Shown piece after piece: positions 45,183-55,949 of a stretch of DNA of 64,000 bases. The notes beneath the pieces are model-generated. The model saw only the letters and a program-made list of their open reading frames with translations, did no database searches and was not told where the DNA came from. The stretch is from Blasia pusilla (taxonomy: Eukaryota > Marchantiophyta > Marchantiopsida > Blasiales). The translations under genes were made by a program, and so were the position numbers. The first letter of the stretch is position 1. Every line of letters starts with the position of its first letter. The stretch is from positions 2,108,001 through 2,172,000 of the forward strand of contig CM114274.1 in assembly GCA_050084515.1 (NCBI GenBank). The letters are read 5' to 3'.

Positions 45183-48100
45183 ATGACGAGGAAAAAATCT
45201 CAAGCAAACAAGGCTGGGAGCTTCACTCCCAAGTCCATGAGGACTCCTGCGTCACTATCTCCAGGGCCTCGTTCGGCCAATGAGATAAGGCATCAAGAAA
45301 TCGAGGAGTGGGAAAGGGAAGTGGAGATGCACAAGAAGGAGCTTCTTGCAAAACGTATAAATGAGGGGCTCAAAAAACAGAACGCAGAGGCTGAGGCGTC
45401 GCAGGCCTTGAAGAAAAGGATCGCCGACAAAAAGTGTGAAAAGAAGCGTCTGGACGCGTCAGTGAGGAGAGCAGAATGGGCAAAAGCTCGGAGGGAAAAA
45501 GCAATTGCCATTGAAGAAAGCCCTGCCCGTCCAACCGAAAGTGTTGAGATGCAGGAAATGTCCCCGATGAAGTCCGGGGACACAATCAATATAGCGAAAA
45601 TGACCAAAGTTCAAGTGATGGACGATGAGGTCATGAGGACCGCCAGCGTGGAGATGGTGGACATCGCTGAAGAAGCAGGAGAGCGGTCATCCTCGTCGCT
45701 AAGCCCGGCAGAAGAAATTGACCTCTATCGGATCGACGAGTTTCCAGTGGTCTTGCCAGCTGCTGTCCCATAGCAGTTGGCTGGCCAAGACACCAACCCA
45801 ATCTTCGAGCGGGTAAGAGAGGATATGTGTTCTTTGAATTATGTGAAGGCCCATGTTGCAATTCATTGGCAATTCAGTGTAGCTTATTGACCTTGTCCCC
45901 GTTGTGACAGGTGGTAAAGCAGATGGCACTGATGGAGGGCCAGAACGCCTTAAGAATTCCACTTTGCCGATTGCGAACTATGGAGTATGTCAGTGAAATT
46001 CAATCTGACGAGGATATTGCGAAACTGAAACAATCGGCAACGACAACATTCTACATCGACAACTTCCCTCCCTTCTATGTTCAGCCTTACGATGACCATG
46101 GAACCCTAGCGCTCGACACATTCTGGAGGATGAGAGATCAGGAATTCAGAAGGGCGATAGAGGGGACGGAATTCAGCTGGATGCGGAACCTGTATTTCTT
46201 CATCTGGGATGGAAACCACGGAGTTCATGGCGTGACCCAGCTTTGCGAAGAGCGCCCAAACTCATTGGAGGCACATTTTTGCGTGAAGGCAGTGGTGCTA
46301 CATCCATACCCTCATCACATGGCAACGGTGGAGATGGCCATGCATGCCATGAACACGTAAGTTTCCTCTTGCTGCAAATCGTCGGACTTTGACAAGTTGT
46401 TTGAGTCGCCACTATTTTTGGAATGTTTTTGGCCGTAAGCAACTCGTCGGACTCCGACGAGTTGCTTGACTGATCACTGGTTTAGGATGTTTTTGGCCGA
46501 AAGCAACTCGTCGAACTCCGATGAGTTGCTTGACTGATCACTCGATTAGGATGTTTTTGGCCGAAAGAAACTCGTCGGAGTCCAACCAGTTGTTCGACTG
46601 ACCACAGGTTAAGGGTGTTTTTGGCCGAAAGCAACTCAGAGTCCGACGAGTTGCTCGACTCACCGCTTTTTTTGGATGTTTTTTGAAGAAAGAAACTCGT
46701 CGGAGTCCGACGGGTTGCTTAACTCGAAGCTGTTTTTGGATGTTTTTTGATGTTTCTGGCTAAAAGCAACTCGTCGGAGTCCAACAGGTTGCATTCGGAA
46801 GTAGGGGAGCTACATTTTTGGCATCAAATTACAGCTTTAATTGAAATTGCGCAACCTGTTGGACTCCGACGGGTTGACATGTTCACTTTTCTCGCGGAAA
46901 CCACTCTCTAAATACGGATTATCTGACAACCCGTCGGAGTTCGACGGGTTGAAACCAGGCAATCACAAATCTGAATGCAATCCTTCGAACTCCGATGGGT
47001 TGCAAAATTTAGTTTGTTGCTTCCATTCCGACCATGAGCTGTGATGACCTGTCAGAGTCCGACGGGTTGTAGGAACCCATGTACCTTGCAAAATTTCTAA
47101 TATTGAGTTTGGATGTTCAGGATTGTATTGGAGGGGAATGTCACCCACCACTGGATCCAGGATTGCGATCGGGTGAAGAAAGTGCTAACGACGCACCCGG
47201 CAGAGTACAAGGGGTTCTTGGGCGACGCCCTTGTAAATGAGATGCTGGCAAAGGGTGCTCAAATTAAAAAAAGGAATTGGGCAAATAAGTTTATTTCCCA
47301 AGATGCAGCCGTAACAATCCTTTGCTGGTCGAAGATACAGGCCGCCAAGAAGAGCGCTGCATTGGAGCTGGAGCAGAGGGAGAAAGTGTCTGTGTTTGGG
47401 CGTGCAAAGTTCATCCATGCTGCAGTATCTGCAGCTACAAAGTACACGGCAAGCAAGATGCAGTGCTACATCGCCATTCTCAACCCCGAACTTGGCCCCG
47501 ATTTCTACAAGGAGTTGAAGGCGATCATCAAGCGCTAGCGGAAGAGGGATGAAGATCCGTAGGGTCGGATTGGGGAGAAAGTGTCTCTCGATCGCGTGCA
47601 TCGATTTGCCTTGTCTGGAATTAGCGAATTTAGGAGAATCCGACTTATGAAAATCTTTCTCGAGGGCACAGAGGCCCAAAAGAGGGCGGCACACCATCCT
47701 CTGGGTATCTCTCATACAGTGATCTCCCATTTGCTCCGTGAATGGTCATTGTGGGACGCGTTGCGTCTTCTCGGGAAGTCCATGCTCGTGGGTCTCCAGG
47801 CGGAGCTGAAAAGAATAGAGCCAAGTCCGGAGGAAGCAAACCTGGAGAGTGCTGAAGATTTTGAACTTTGGCTTGATGACATGCGGGACAAGCCCATAAA
47901 AAACCCAGGTTTCAGGACGATGTTCAAGGATCGCATCCTCCTCAAAGTGAGACCTTGACGAAGAAATAGAGGCGAAAAAAGGGATTTCGCAAAGAAGAAG
48001 CGAGATCTTCGGGAGCAGGCGGCCGATGCATCTCGACTAAGAGCTGCCCAACGTATGGTGTTCAGGTACCTCATCCATTGTAAGAATGCAGGTACATGGC

Positions 48101-48330
48101 AAAAAATACCGGCAGCTTGCAAATTGTGGGCTTCTCCGCCTGATGGAGAGACTTTTTCCATGAACGACATGGAGATGGCTCAAAGCATGTCCGATTGGGA
48201 CATGGAGAATTGCCCGATTTGGCTGGACTTCAACGGCCCAGAGGACATAACTGAGAAAGATCTACGCCTGCTCTATGATGCAATGGTCGTAGGTAGGGAC
48301 AACATCCCCAATTTTGTGCAGCCTGAAGAA
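45183..48330 (+). pseudogene. ParB-fold-like protein gene, three exons, 3' end lost
   Basis: Exon 1 (45183-45812) encodes a basic N-terminus (MTRKKSQANKAG) and a charged coiled coil (EEWEREVEMHKKELLAKR). Exon 2 (45911-46356) has IPLCRLRTMEYV, YIDNFPPFYVQPYDDHG and NLYFFIWDGNHGVHGV, resembling ParB/sulfiredoxin-fold proteins (DGNHR...A), with the usual Arg replaced. Exon 3 (from 47121) is a helical, unrecognised region. Introns 45813-45910 and 46357-47120 have GT-AG ends and keep frame. In-frame stops at 45771, 47536, 47560 and 47956 each fit one C-to-T change. The gene ends abruptly at a fold-back (48310-48351) next to a retroelement LTR. A methylase-like C-terminus, as at 8364-9215, may be missing. 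Function unproven. Confidence 0.65.
46357..47120 (+). other. Intron 2 of the ParB-like gene, filled with palindromes
   Basis: 764-bp intron (AACAC/GTAAGT to TTCAG/GATTG). It carries about eleven palindromes at 46375-47070. Six between 46439 and 46790 are spaced about 63 bp apart with the linker GGATGTTTTTGGCCGAAA. In these, the arm is CAACTCGTCGGA and the opposite arm is CCGACGAGTTG: both sides changed together relative to the common form. Confidence 0.88.
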
Positions 48331-48351
48331 GTCTTCAGGCTGCACAAAATT
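48310..48351. repeat. Perfect 42-bp fold-back at the gene/retroelement junction
   Basis: Arms 48310-48329 and 48332-48351 are exact reverse complements (AATTTTGTGCAGCCTGAAGA), spaced by AG. The left arm is coding sequence of exon 3; the right arm is its inverted copy, after which LTR sequence starts. Confidence 0.95.
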
Positions 48352-49102
48352 AGGGCTCACAAGTCACTTTCCTTGTCTTTTGACTTGTCAAGGGCCACTT
48401 CCCAAAGTGGAAAGTCAACTCTACTCATAATAGTAACTTACTCGAAATTCTTTCTCCATACAACTCCAAATGAGCCAAAACAAAGTGGAAACATGCTCTC
48501 TTAGGTTAGTCGTGGTCTCAGCAGGTCATCCTCAACCTCTTGAGGTTGTCCTCCAATATTCTCATAGGCACTATATTATAAACTTGTCGATCCATCCTAA
48601 AAGACATGACACGCGGACTAGCATTTGACTAATTATCCATCAAGATGGCTTGGCAGAGGCTTCTTGCAACTTATGCAACTCTCCGCTCCCCAAACGCATC
48701 TTGGAGCTTGGACATGCATTTCATGTGTCTCATGACTAGTGCCCATCTTGACTCCCCATTTGGCGTCTCATGGTTGTCTTGTTGCCCTTGCGTTTCGTGA
48801 GTAGTTTCATGGCGTCTCGTCCATCTTGACTACTTACATGTTCCTTGCTTCTTGCCCTTGATTTGACGCTTGGCTCCAAGGTCCAAAACCTTGCTTGCCT
48901 TGGCTTTGTTCCTAGGAGTAGTTGCGTCCCTTTCTCACCTAAGGTCATCTAAGGCTAGTCACAAGACACATGCTTGTCTTGCCTAGCATTTAGCCGACGG
49001 TTGGTTTAGCCGTGCTTCCTAGGCTCGTGAGTAGCTAGTCTAGGTTGTAACTTTGGTGGATCATACCAAGGTCTTTCCTTGTTGGATCCGCCAATCATGA
49101 CA
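48352..49102 (-). repeat. 3' LTR of chromodomain Ty3 relic D
   Basis: On the minus strand a purine-rich tract (AGTGGGGACCCAGGAAGCG) precedes TGTCATGATTGG at 49102, the expected LTR start. The other end is near 48352; about 140 bp there match 24625-24765. The flanking 49103-49737 is non-coding 3' sequence of the same element. Confidence 0.6.
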
Positions 49103-49737
49103 CGCTTCCTGGGTCCCCACTAATGTAGGCGCCACAGACTTAGCTATTTGTTATGCTTCCCCACTTAGCTAAGTCAACGTCCTTGTCGACTTGAGTTGGA
49201 CCCCCCCCCCCTAAAGACAACATAGGTAATCCTTAGGTTGAATTAACCAATATTTCCTTGGTTTATGGCCTCATCCTTCATTGGACACCCAAGCCTACTC
49301 CAATCTAATCTAACCCTACATGTCAGGTCATACTAAGTACATAACTCTTAGACCCCAATTGCGGTAGTAAATTGTGTCAAACTCAACATCCTAACCTTGT
49401 GATGCCACAACACATACAAGTCATCCTCCATTCATAAGTACATACATCTCAATGAAAACATTCAAAACTCATTTCTCATTTAAGACAAATTTTGGACACT
49501 TTCTTGAATTTTTGGAATTTCCAAACTTCCACATATCATTACTATCTTCCTCCAAAGCAAAATATGGGCAATGGAAATTCTACAAACCATGCCACTACGC
49601 TCAATCTATGTGCAAAACTTGAGTCATAACATCTACCTTCCCTACAATTTCCTACTTCTAAATTCCACCATAAGTTCCCCAACATGAGTCAGATTTCTTT
49701 CTGGTTACCATGTTCTTCCGCATAAATCACAACCTTT

Positions 49738-50931
49738 TCATGCCACTAAGTACTTGTTTATTAATCCACTTCCTCTCTTTAGTCTATGCTCATCAAATAT
49801 ATTTTTGACTTTGAACTCCTCTTGATCTTCGACTATGATTGGACTGGGTCGTAGTAGACTTGTCCAAGAGGGATCTTGATCATCCACAAGTGCCTTTAGC
49901 TCACTAATAGGGAACACACCATAAACTCGCCTCATCTCCAACAACAACCTCAATCAATACGATACCTCCGTAACCTTTTCGAGTATCTCGAAGGGTCCCT
50001 CATATCTTGGCGTCGTCTTCCCATAGATACTTGCAGGTAATTGATGGGACTTTAGTATAAGCCAGACGAGATCCACAACTTCAAAACTCACATCTTGCAT
50101 ATGTAAATCAGCTTGCCACTCGTAGCGATGTCGAGAACGCTCTAATGACGTAGAAGCCTCTTTATAGTCTGGCAACCGCTTCGCCAAAAATTCCTCCACT
50201 ATCGGCATGGAACTCTTCACTTGAGATGCTTGGGTTCTTTGAACCACGTTGGGGTTCTAGGATTGAACCCCGCTACCAAAAGGAACAATGTGTATCCTAT
50301 GGTTGAATGTATGGAGTTGTTATACTTAAACTCTACCATAGGCAAATACTTTGCCCAATCTATTTGATCTACCAAAATGACCTTTCGTAGATACTCCTCA
50401 AAAGCTAAGTTTACATATTCCCCTTGACCCACCGAGTTGAGTGATAAAGCAAACTTAGGAGCGTATCTGTTCTTGGCATCTAAAACACACACGTCCAAAT
50501 CTTAGAGACAAATTTTGGTATCCTCATTTGATACTAACTCACATGGTAAACCCTAATGTCTTAAAACACTTTCAAAGAAAAGGTGAGCTACCTCTAAAGC
50601 CATGGCTATATTTGGAGTCGGAATGAAAACTCCCATCTTTGAAAATTGATCCGCCACTACCATGATCGATCAGAATAGGAAAAGGTTGAAGAAGCCCTGG
50701 CATCTTGCCGTCATCTGTTTGGTTCTTTTGACAAACCAAACACAATTGGACATACTTTATGGTATCGTGGCGAGCAGTCACGATTGCCTGCACCACCTGT
50801 GCAACAACGCAGATTTTGAGAGAGAAGTGTGGCACCACGAGCTCAGGAAACTCAAGGTTATCGCAAGCATGTGCCACAAAGACTTACGCCATCATATGAA
50901 TTGCACCAAAAACCTCCATTCCAAGTGTGCA
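49738..50931 (-). pseudogene. Relic D: integrase and chromodomain
   Basis: Minus-strand frames show CLVCQKNQTDDGKMPGLLQP (end of the zinc finger), LSLNSVGQGEYVN, WAKYLPMVEFKYNNSIHST (integrase core end) and ASIYGKTTPRYEGPFEILEK (GPF module). A chromodomain follows: EEFKVKNIFDEHRLKRGSG, then YLVA, a stop and KGCD near 49738. Frameshifts and stops separate the parts. Its upstream end is cut at the X LTR (50932). Confidence 0.8.
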
Positions 50932-51210
50932 AACGTTGTTTGAGGTTCCTGAAACGACCAGAAAGTCTATCCCAAGTCTTCAAAGACTTGCCTGTGTTGT
51001 AAACTGCGAAACTAGGAAGGTTGAGCTTGATGAGAGGCCGAGTTGAGAACTCAAAATGTTTGAATGATGATTGACCCAGACGTGACTAATGTGAGTGCGT
51101 GGTTGGGTGCAGATCATGATTGAGAGCTTGTCCTACTGAATGCATGCTTCCAAAAAACTTCAGATTTACGTTCAAGGAGAGTAGACGTAGCACACATTGT
51201 ATCAGAACTT
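50932..51210 (+). repeat. Chromovirus X 5' LTR end and primer site
   Basis: Right-hand 265 bp of the X LTR (GTTTGAGGTTCCTGAAACGA to GTAGCACACA), then TTGTATCAGAACTT at 51197-51210, close to the initiator-Met primer site TGGTATCAGAGC. It shows where the LTR ends in a non-solo copy. Confidence 0.85.
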
Positions 51211-51345
51211 ATCCTTGGTGAGCGTGAACTTGGGGTTGTGGAAGATCTGGACGTTTGAGAAGAACTGAAGGTAGCAGGAAGACCGCAATGCTCAAGGAGG
51301 AACGCAAGAGACAAGGAGAAGATTTGAGAAGGTAAGGACTCGTAA

Positions 51346-52170
51346 ATGGTGACCAAGCGCAAAGACCCAAGGAAGTCACGAGTCAAGCTAAAAAATCCAA
51401 GAGACGAACCAATAACACACCGCGAGCCAAAGAAGGAGATAGCGACTCCCAAAGTGTCGAGCCCCAGACATGAGGATATCCCAGACGCGAATCTTTTTGC
51501 GAGGCCTTTGGCTCCAAACTCAAGCAACCCAGCTTTCTATGTCTAGATGATGGACTTGATGAAAATGATGACTGAAAAGATGACCCAGCAAAGCAAGCGG
51601 ATTTTTGAGCTCAAGTCAAATAGAGCTTCTAGTTCCAGCAAGAACCTTTGTAAGACAAATTTTCCAAGGCCATTAACAAGAATGGGGCGTTCTTGAAAAG
51701 TGAGCAAGTTCCTAACGGAGCTCAAACTTTATTTCAAGGCGCAAAGGGCAGAGAAGCGGGACAAGATGATTGTAGCGATCACGTTCCTAAAGGATCACAC
51801 ACTCTAGTGGTGGACTACACATCGCAAGGAACATCTACGCCGTGAAACTGCCTTGAGTCGGGAAGAATTCAAGGTGTTGATTGGCAACTGATTCACTTCC
51901 GAATACCATGATTTTTTGATGGCATGGAGTTTGTACGGTTGCGGCAAAGCAGGTCTCTAAGCACTTATGTGCGAGAGTTCAGTGCAAGAATAAACTCAAT
52001 TCCAAAAATGGATGATTTTGCAAAGAAGGTGATCTTCTTAAGTGGACTCAAGCCGAGTGCCAAAAAAAGCCGTCTTCCGTATGCCTGAGCTAGTGAAGAC
52101 ATGCGCGGAGCTTTTGAAGCTAGCGGAACAAATAGGGGACAATGAAGTCCAAGGCCAAAGACCCTTAGGG
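51346..52170 (+). pseudogene. Chromovirus X gag
   Basis: ATG at 51346 (MVTKRKDPRKSRVKLKNPR), then the Ty3 gag core: KMIVAITFLKDHTL, stop, WW, LSREEFKVLIGN and LSTYVREFSARINSI, which corresponds to the W..W/EF...F pattern of retrotransposon gag. Several stops. Cut at 52170, where an inverted LTR begins. Confidence 0.8.
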
Positions 52171-53146
52171 TCAATCTTTAGTGTTGCGGAAGCGTGCGTT
52201 CAGTAGGTCACGAACTCATCGCCGATCTGCACCCAAACACGCACTCTCGTTAGTCGGGTTTGGCCAACCGGCGTTCCAACCCACCGAGTCCTCAACTCGG
52301 CGTCTCATCAAGCTCAACCTTCCTTAGTTCCTAGCTTCCAACACATGGCAAGTCCTTCAAGACTTGGAACAGACTTTCTGGTTAGTCCAAGGATCTGAAA
52401 CGGCACTTGCATGCCTAGCGATACCAACTGTTCAACGGTCCTCGGGTGAGTTCTCAACCGAGACCCAAGTAATTGAGTCGCGGGGTGGAATCCAAGAGGG
52501 ATGTCTAAAATCGCCTCACTGGACTTGGTGCAGGTTTTCCAACCTAACCCCCAAACTCGCGTTCCGTTCCATGCCCTTGAGCCGCCCCGCGGCGCCTAAA
52601 GTGGGGTTTGGGTTCCAAGCACTCTCGGAGACCTTCCCCCTTACTAGTACTTCTGGGGTTCTCCAATAACCCCTCCCCTTTGGGAAAAGAGGGTCGGGCC
52701 CTTCATTGTGGCCCTCAACCCGATTCCACTTATAGTCGTTTTCGGGTTGTATCTCGGCCGCTGCTTATGCGTTTGCAGCGATCTTTGGTGCGTTTGGACC
52801 GGCTCTCCATAAGCTTTCCAACGCACCCTTATTTGCTCCAAACGCATCTTGGAGTTAAAAGTTATGGCCATAAATACAGTCGGAAACTCTCAAACGCTAG
52901 TGGCGTTCCACATCCGGATCTTTCCTTTGGCAACCCACTTCCTAGACTCGACTTCTTTCAAGTCTCATTCCGCGTTTGGTCCAGATTTCTCAGTCGCGAC
53001 CATAACACCTGAAATGCGACTCCTCGCTCGCGTCTCGTCTCTTGTCTCCTCTTTGAGACAACTCCAACGCGCAAACCATCTTAGCGTGAGCCCGCTAATG
53101 TTCCAATGTTCCGCTTGGCACTTGTTTGGTCATGAGGGTCGCGATA
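52171..53146 (-). repeat. Chromovirus X 3' LTR (minus-strand copy)
   Basis: Reverse X LTR; its 5' end on the minus strand is TATCGCGACC at 53146 (TG changed to TA). It is preceded by the polypurine tract AAAAGAGGGGTGAG at about 53147-53160. The last ~25 bp on the other side are missing at the junction with gag. Confidence 0.88.
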
Positions 53147-53836
53147 CTCACCCCTCTTTTAGAGGTTGATGCCCTCATCAACGCAAACTTTTATTATGTC
53201 AAGTCTCCTGGGCAGCCTACCCCTTGACATTGAATTGCGTTCTGGTGGCTAACCCGCAATTCCTCTTAGTCTCTAGTTGTCGCTTTTCCCCACTTAGAAT
53301 TATTAGCCTCTCCTCTTCGATAAGCCTGGACTAGTTCCAAGGAACTAACCTATCAAATAAGCTAACTAAGTGTGCAACCTTAGACTCTTTCGACTCACAT
53401 CTGTAAACATCACACTGTTTACCTCGCCCACAAATCGTACTACTATTGGGTCGCTCTCGTATTCGACTTAGGCACGTCACTAAGTTTACTTATGTGGCCA
53501 CAAGTAAGATCACCCCAAGCCCCAAGACAGACTTCATCTGCCCCGCCGACGCTAGGGCGAGCCCGAGTGTAATCCAACACAAGGTCCTGTTCTAGGTGCT
53601 TATCCACATACGAGCTCTCACCTCAAATACTCCTTGTCTGTCCTCTTGTCGTACATTCTAAGCCTATGATGAACGACTCATAGCCATGCACTACCACATA
53701 CAAATTGCAATCAACACTGATATCGAATCTCCAAATCCATACACTCCTTTATTGCAACACTAGCATATTCTAGTTACAACGGCCTTCGGCCCAAGATTCC
53801 ACTGGTTACAAGTCATGTCTCTAGCTTCTCCTCGTA

Positions 53837-54705
53837 CTAACGTATATGCTTCGCTTGTGTTCGCTTGAAGTCACGCAACAACTCTTGCGCGTGTTCCAAA
53901 TCCGCCTCCGCAATCCAAGTTGCCTCCTTCACATGGTAGCCCTTCCATTTTACCAAGTATTCATACTTGTTGGCCCGACGTCTCGAACGTAAGATGGTCT
54001 CCACCTCAAACTTTGGCTCTTCATTTACGATGACCGGATGCGGTCTCACCACCTGTCTCCGCTCGAAACGTCCATTATCTTGAAGATATTTCTTCAATAA
54101 TGACACATGAAAGGTCGGGTGAATCTTGAACTCGTCCGGCAGCCTCAACGTATACACATCCTCAAACGGGTTTGCCACAATCACATACGGTCCAGCATAC
54201 TTGGCAGACAGCTTTGCAGACAACTCTTTCGGAAGAGTGAGATTCTTTACACTCAACCACACTTGTTCTCCAACTTGGAATCGTACTTGGCGCCGACTCT
54301 TGTTAGCATGCTTAACGTACCTCATTTGAGCCTTTGCAAGACTTCTCGCCTCGGCGCTCTTCTTGTTCTCGCATCTCTACCAACAAACCTTACGCCGCTT
54401 GTCATGTTTGTGCCAATGTAGTACCCTTCGAAAGGGCTAGATCAAGAGGCCCTTCTGGCTCTCGTCCATTTTCCAGGAGAAACGGAGATTCTCCAATTGC
54501 AGAATGCTTGGTCGAGTTGTAGCAGTATTCCGCCATGCTCAGCCACCTGACCCAATCGCGTTGATCAACACTGACATAATTCCTTAAGTACTGATTCACG
54601 ATAGAGTTAACATTTTCAGTCTGTCCATCCGTTTGTGGGTGGAAAGCCGTACTGAAACTCACCTTGGTCTTAAACCTTCTGAACAAGTGCTTCCAGAAAG
54701 CACTG
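53837..54705 (-). pseudogene. Chromovirus X integrase end and chromodomain (well preserved)
   Basis: 54686-54402: FRRFKTKVSFSTAFHPQTDG, QTENVNSIVNQYLRNYV, AEYCYNSTKHSAIGESPF, with the third catalytic Glu intact. 54325-53837: the GPY-type module AKYAGPYVIVANPFEDVYTL, HPTFHVSLLKKY, then a chromodomain, FEVETILRSRR...YEYLVKWKGYHVKEATWI, with the aromatic residues expected for histone-tail binding. It ends at stop 53837. The rest of pol is missing at 54705, where an inverted piece begins. 53160-53836 is 3' untranslated sequence. Confidence 0.9.
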
Positions 54706-54712
54706 GTAAACT

Positions 54713-55830
54713 TTGGTGTTGATTATCTGGTGTTGAATAAAGTGACGGTAAGGAACAAATATCCTCTTCTAGGGATGGATGACCTCTTTGATCGATTTCA
54801 GGTGCCAAGTATTTCAGCAGGATTGACCTAAAATTAGGATATTATCAGATACGATTCATTCGAGTTTGTGGTGATGTCTTTCGGTGTATGTAATGCACCT
54901 CCGACCTTCACCACGTTGATGAACTCCATCTTTCATAAGGAAATGGATGAGTATCTGATCATCTGCATAGATGACATACTGCTCTATTCGAAGTCACTAG
55001 AGGAGCACGCTCGACATTTGAAGACGGTGTTTGAGAAACTCACAGCGAACAAGCTGTAGGTGAATGCGGACATGAGTGAGTTCAATTTGACCTAGATCAA
55101 GTTCTTGGGGCATGTGGTTAGTGCAGATGGAGTGAGTCTAGACATGGAGAAGGCAAGCGAAATTTCCGAATGGGAACCGCCTTCCACTGTGAAAGGGATG
55201 GGGAGGTTCATCGGAGAGGTCCAGTTTTACCAAACATACGTGAAGAACTTCTCGAGAATAGTGAAACCTCTCACAAATTGGACCGCCAAGTTTGCCAAAA
55301 AAATATGGACCCAGGAGGTGGATGAGACGTTCAACCGAGTCAAGGAGATCCTCTCTCAGGAACTAGTTCTAAAGTTGCCACAGTTTTACCAACAGTTTGA
55401 GGTGCACAGTGATGCAAGTGATTTCACGATTGCAAGAATGTTGGTGCAAAAAGGGAGACCTGTAGCATACAAGAGCAAGAAGCTTAGTGATACCAAAAGG
55501 AGATGGCCCACTCATAAGAAATATTTTTTCACGGTGGTTCATTGTTTGAGGAAGTGGCGGCATTATTTGGGACTTAACAAGACTGGAGTATTCACCGATA
55601 ATATTTCTTAAGTATTTCAAGACCCATGATCACGTGACACCAAAGCAACTTTGATGGCATGATACCTTGTCATTGATGATGATGGAGCTAATCCACAAGC
55701 CAAGGAAAGCCAATGTCATTCTAGATGCGTTAAGTCGCAGGCATGAGCATATGCCATTGACGACAGAGGTCTTGAGAGCAATGTTCCCTAATGAAATATA
55801 CCGTGGAAAGAAGGATACATGAAGGATGCA
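54713..55830 (+). pseudogene. Chromovirus X RT and RNase H (plus-strand copy)
   Basis: Begins inside RT (VDYLVLNKVTVRNKYPLLGM), then MSFGVCNAPPTFTTLMN, the box ICIDDILLYSKS near 54960-54995, KFLGHVVSADG, GEVQFYQTYVKNFSRI, and RNase H with HSDASDFTIARMLVQKGRPV and YFFTVVHCLRKWRHYL. Several stops. It abuts the minus-strand copy head to head at about 54706-54712. Confidence 0.9.
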
Positions 55831-55949
55831 CAAGCGAGTGAGTACCTAAGGAAGTTGAAGTGGGGCAAGAAGATGGCCAACATATGTGTGAGGCATCATT
55901 TGCTAAGCAAAGCAAGATCTATGTGGGCTAAGGCAACCTACGAACCAAA

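Noticed and set aside
7951-47070. Palindromes as transcription terminators
   Set aside because: No T-run follows the hairpins, they lie in introns and between divergent promoters, and intrinsic terminators are not expected in a plant nuclear gene.
46963-47730. Minus-strand frame of 181 codons under exon 3
   Set aside because: It mirrors the + strand coding frame, which has the splice sites and family resemblance.
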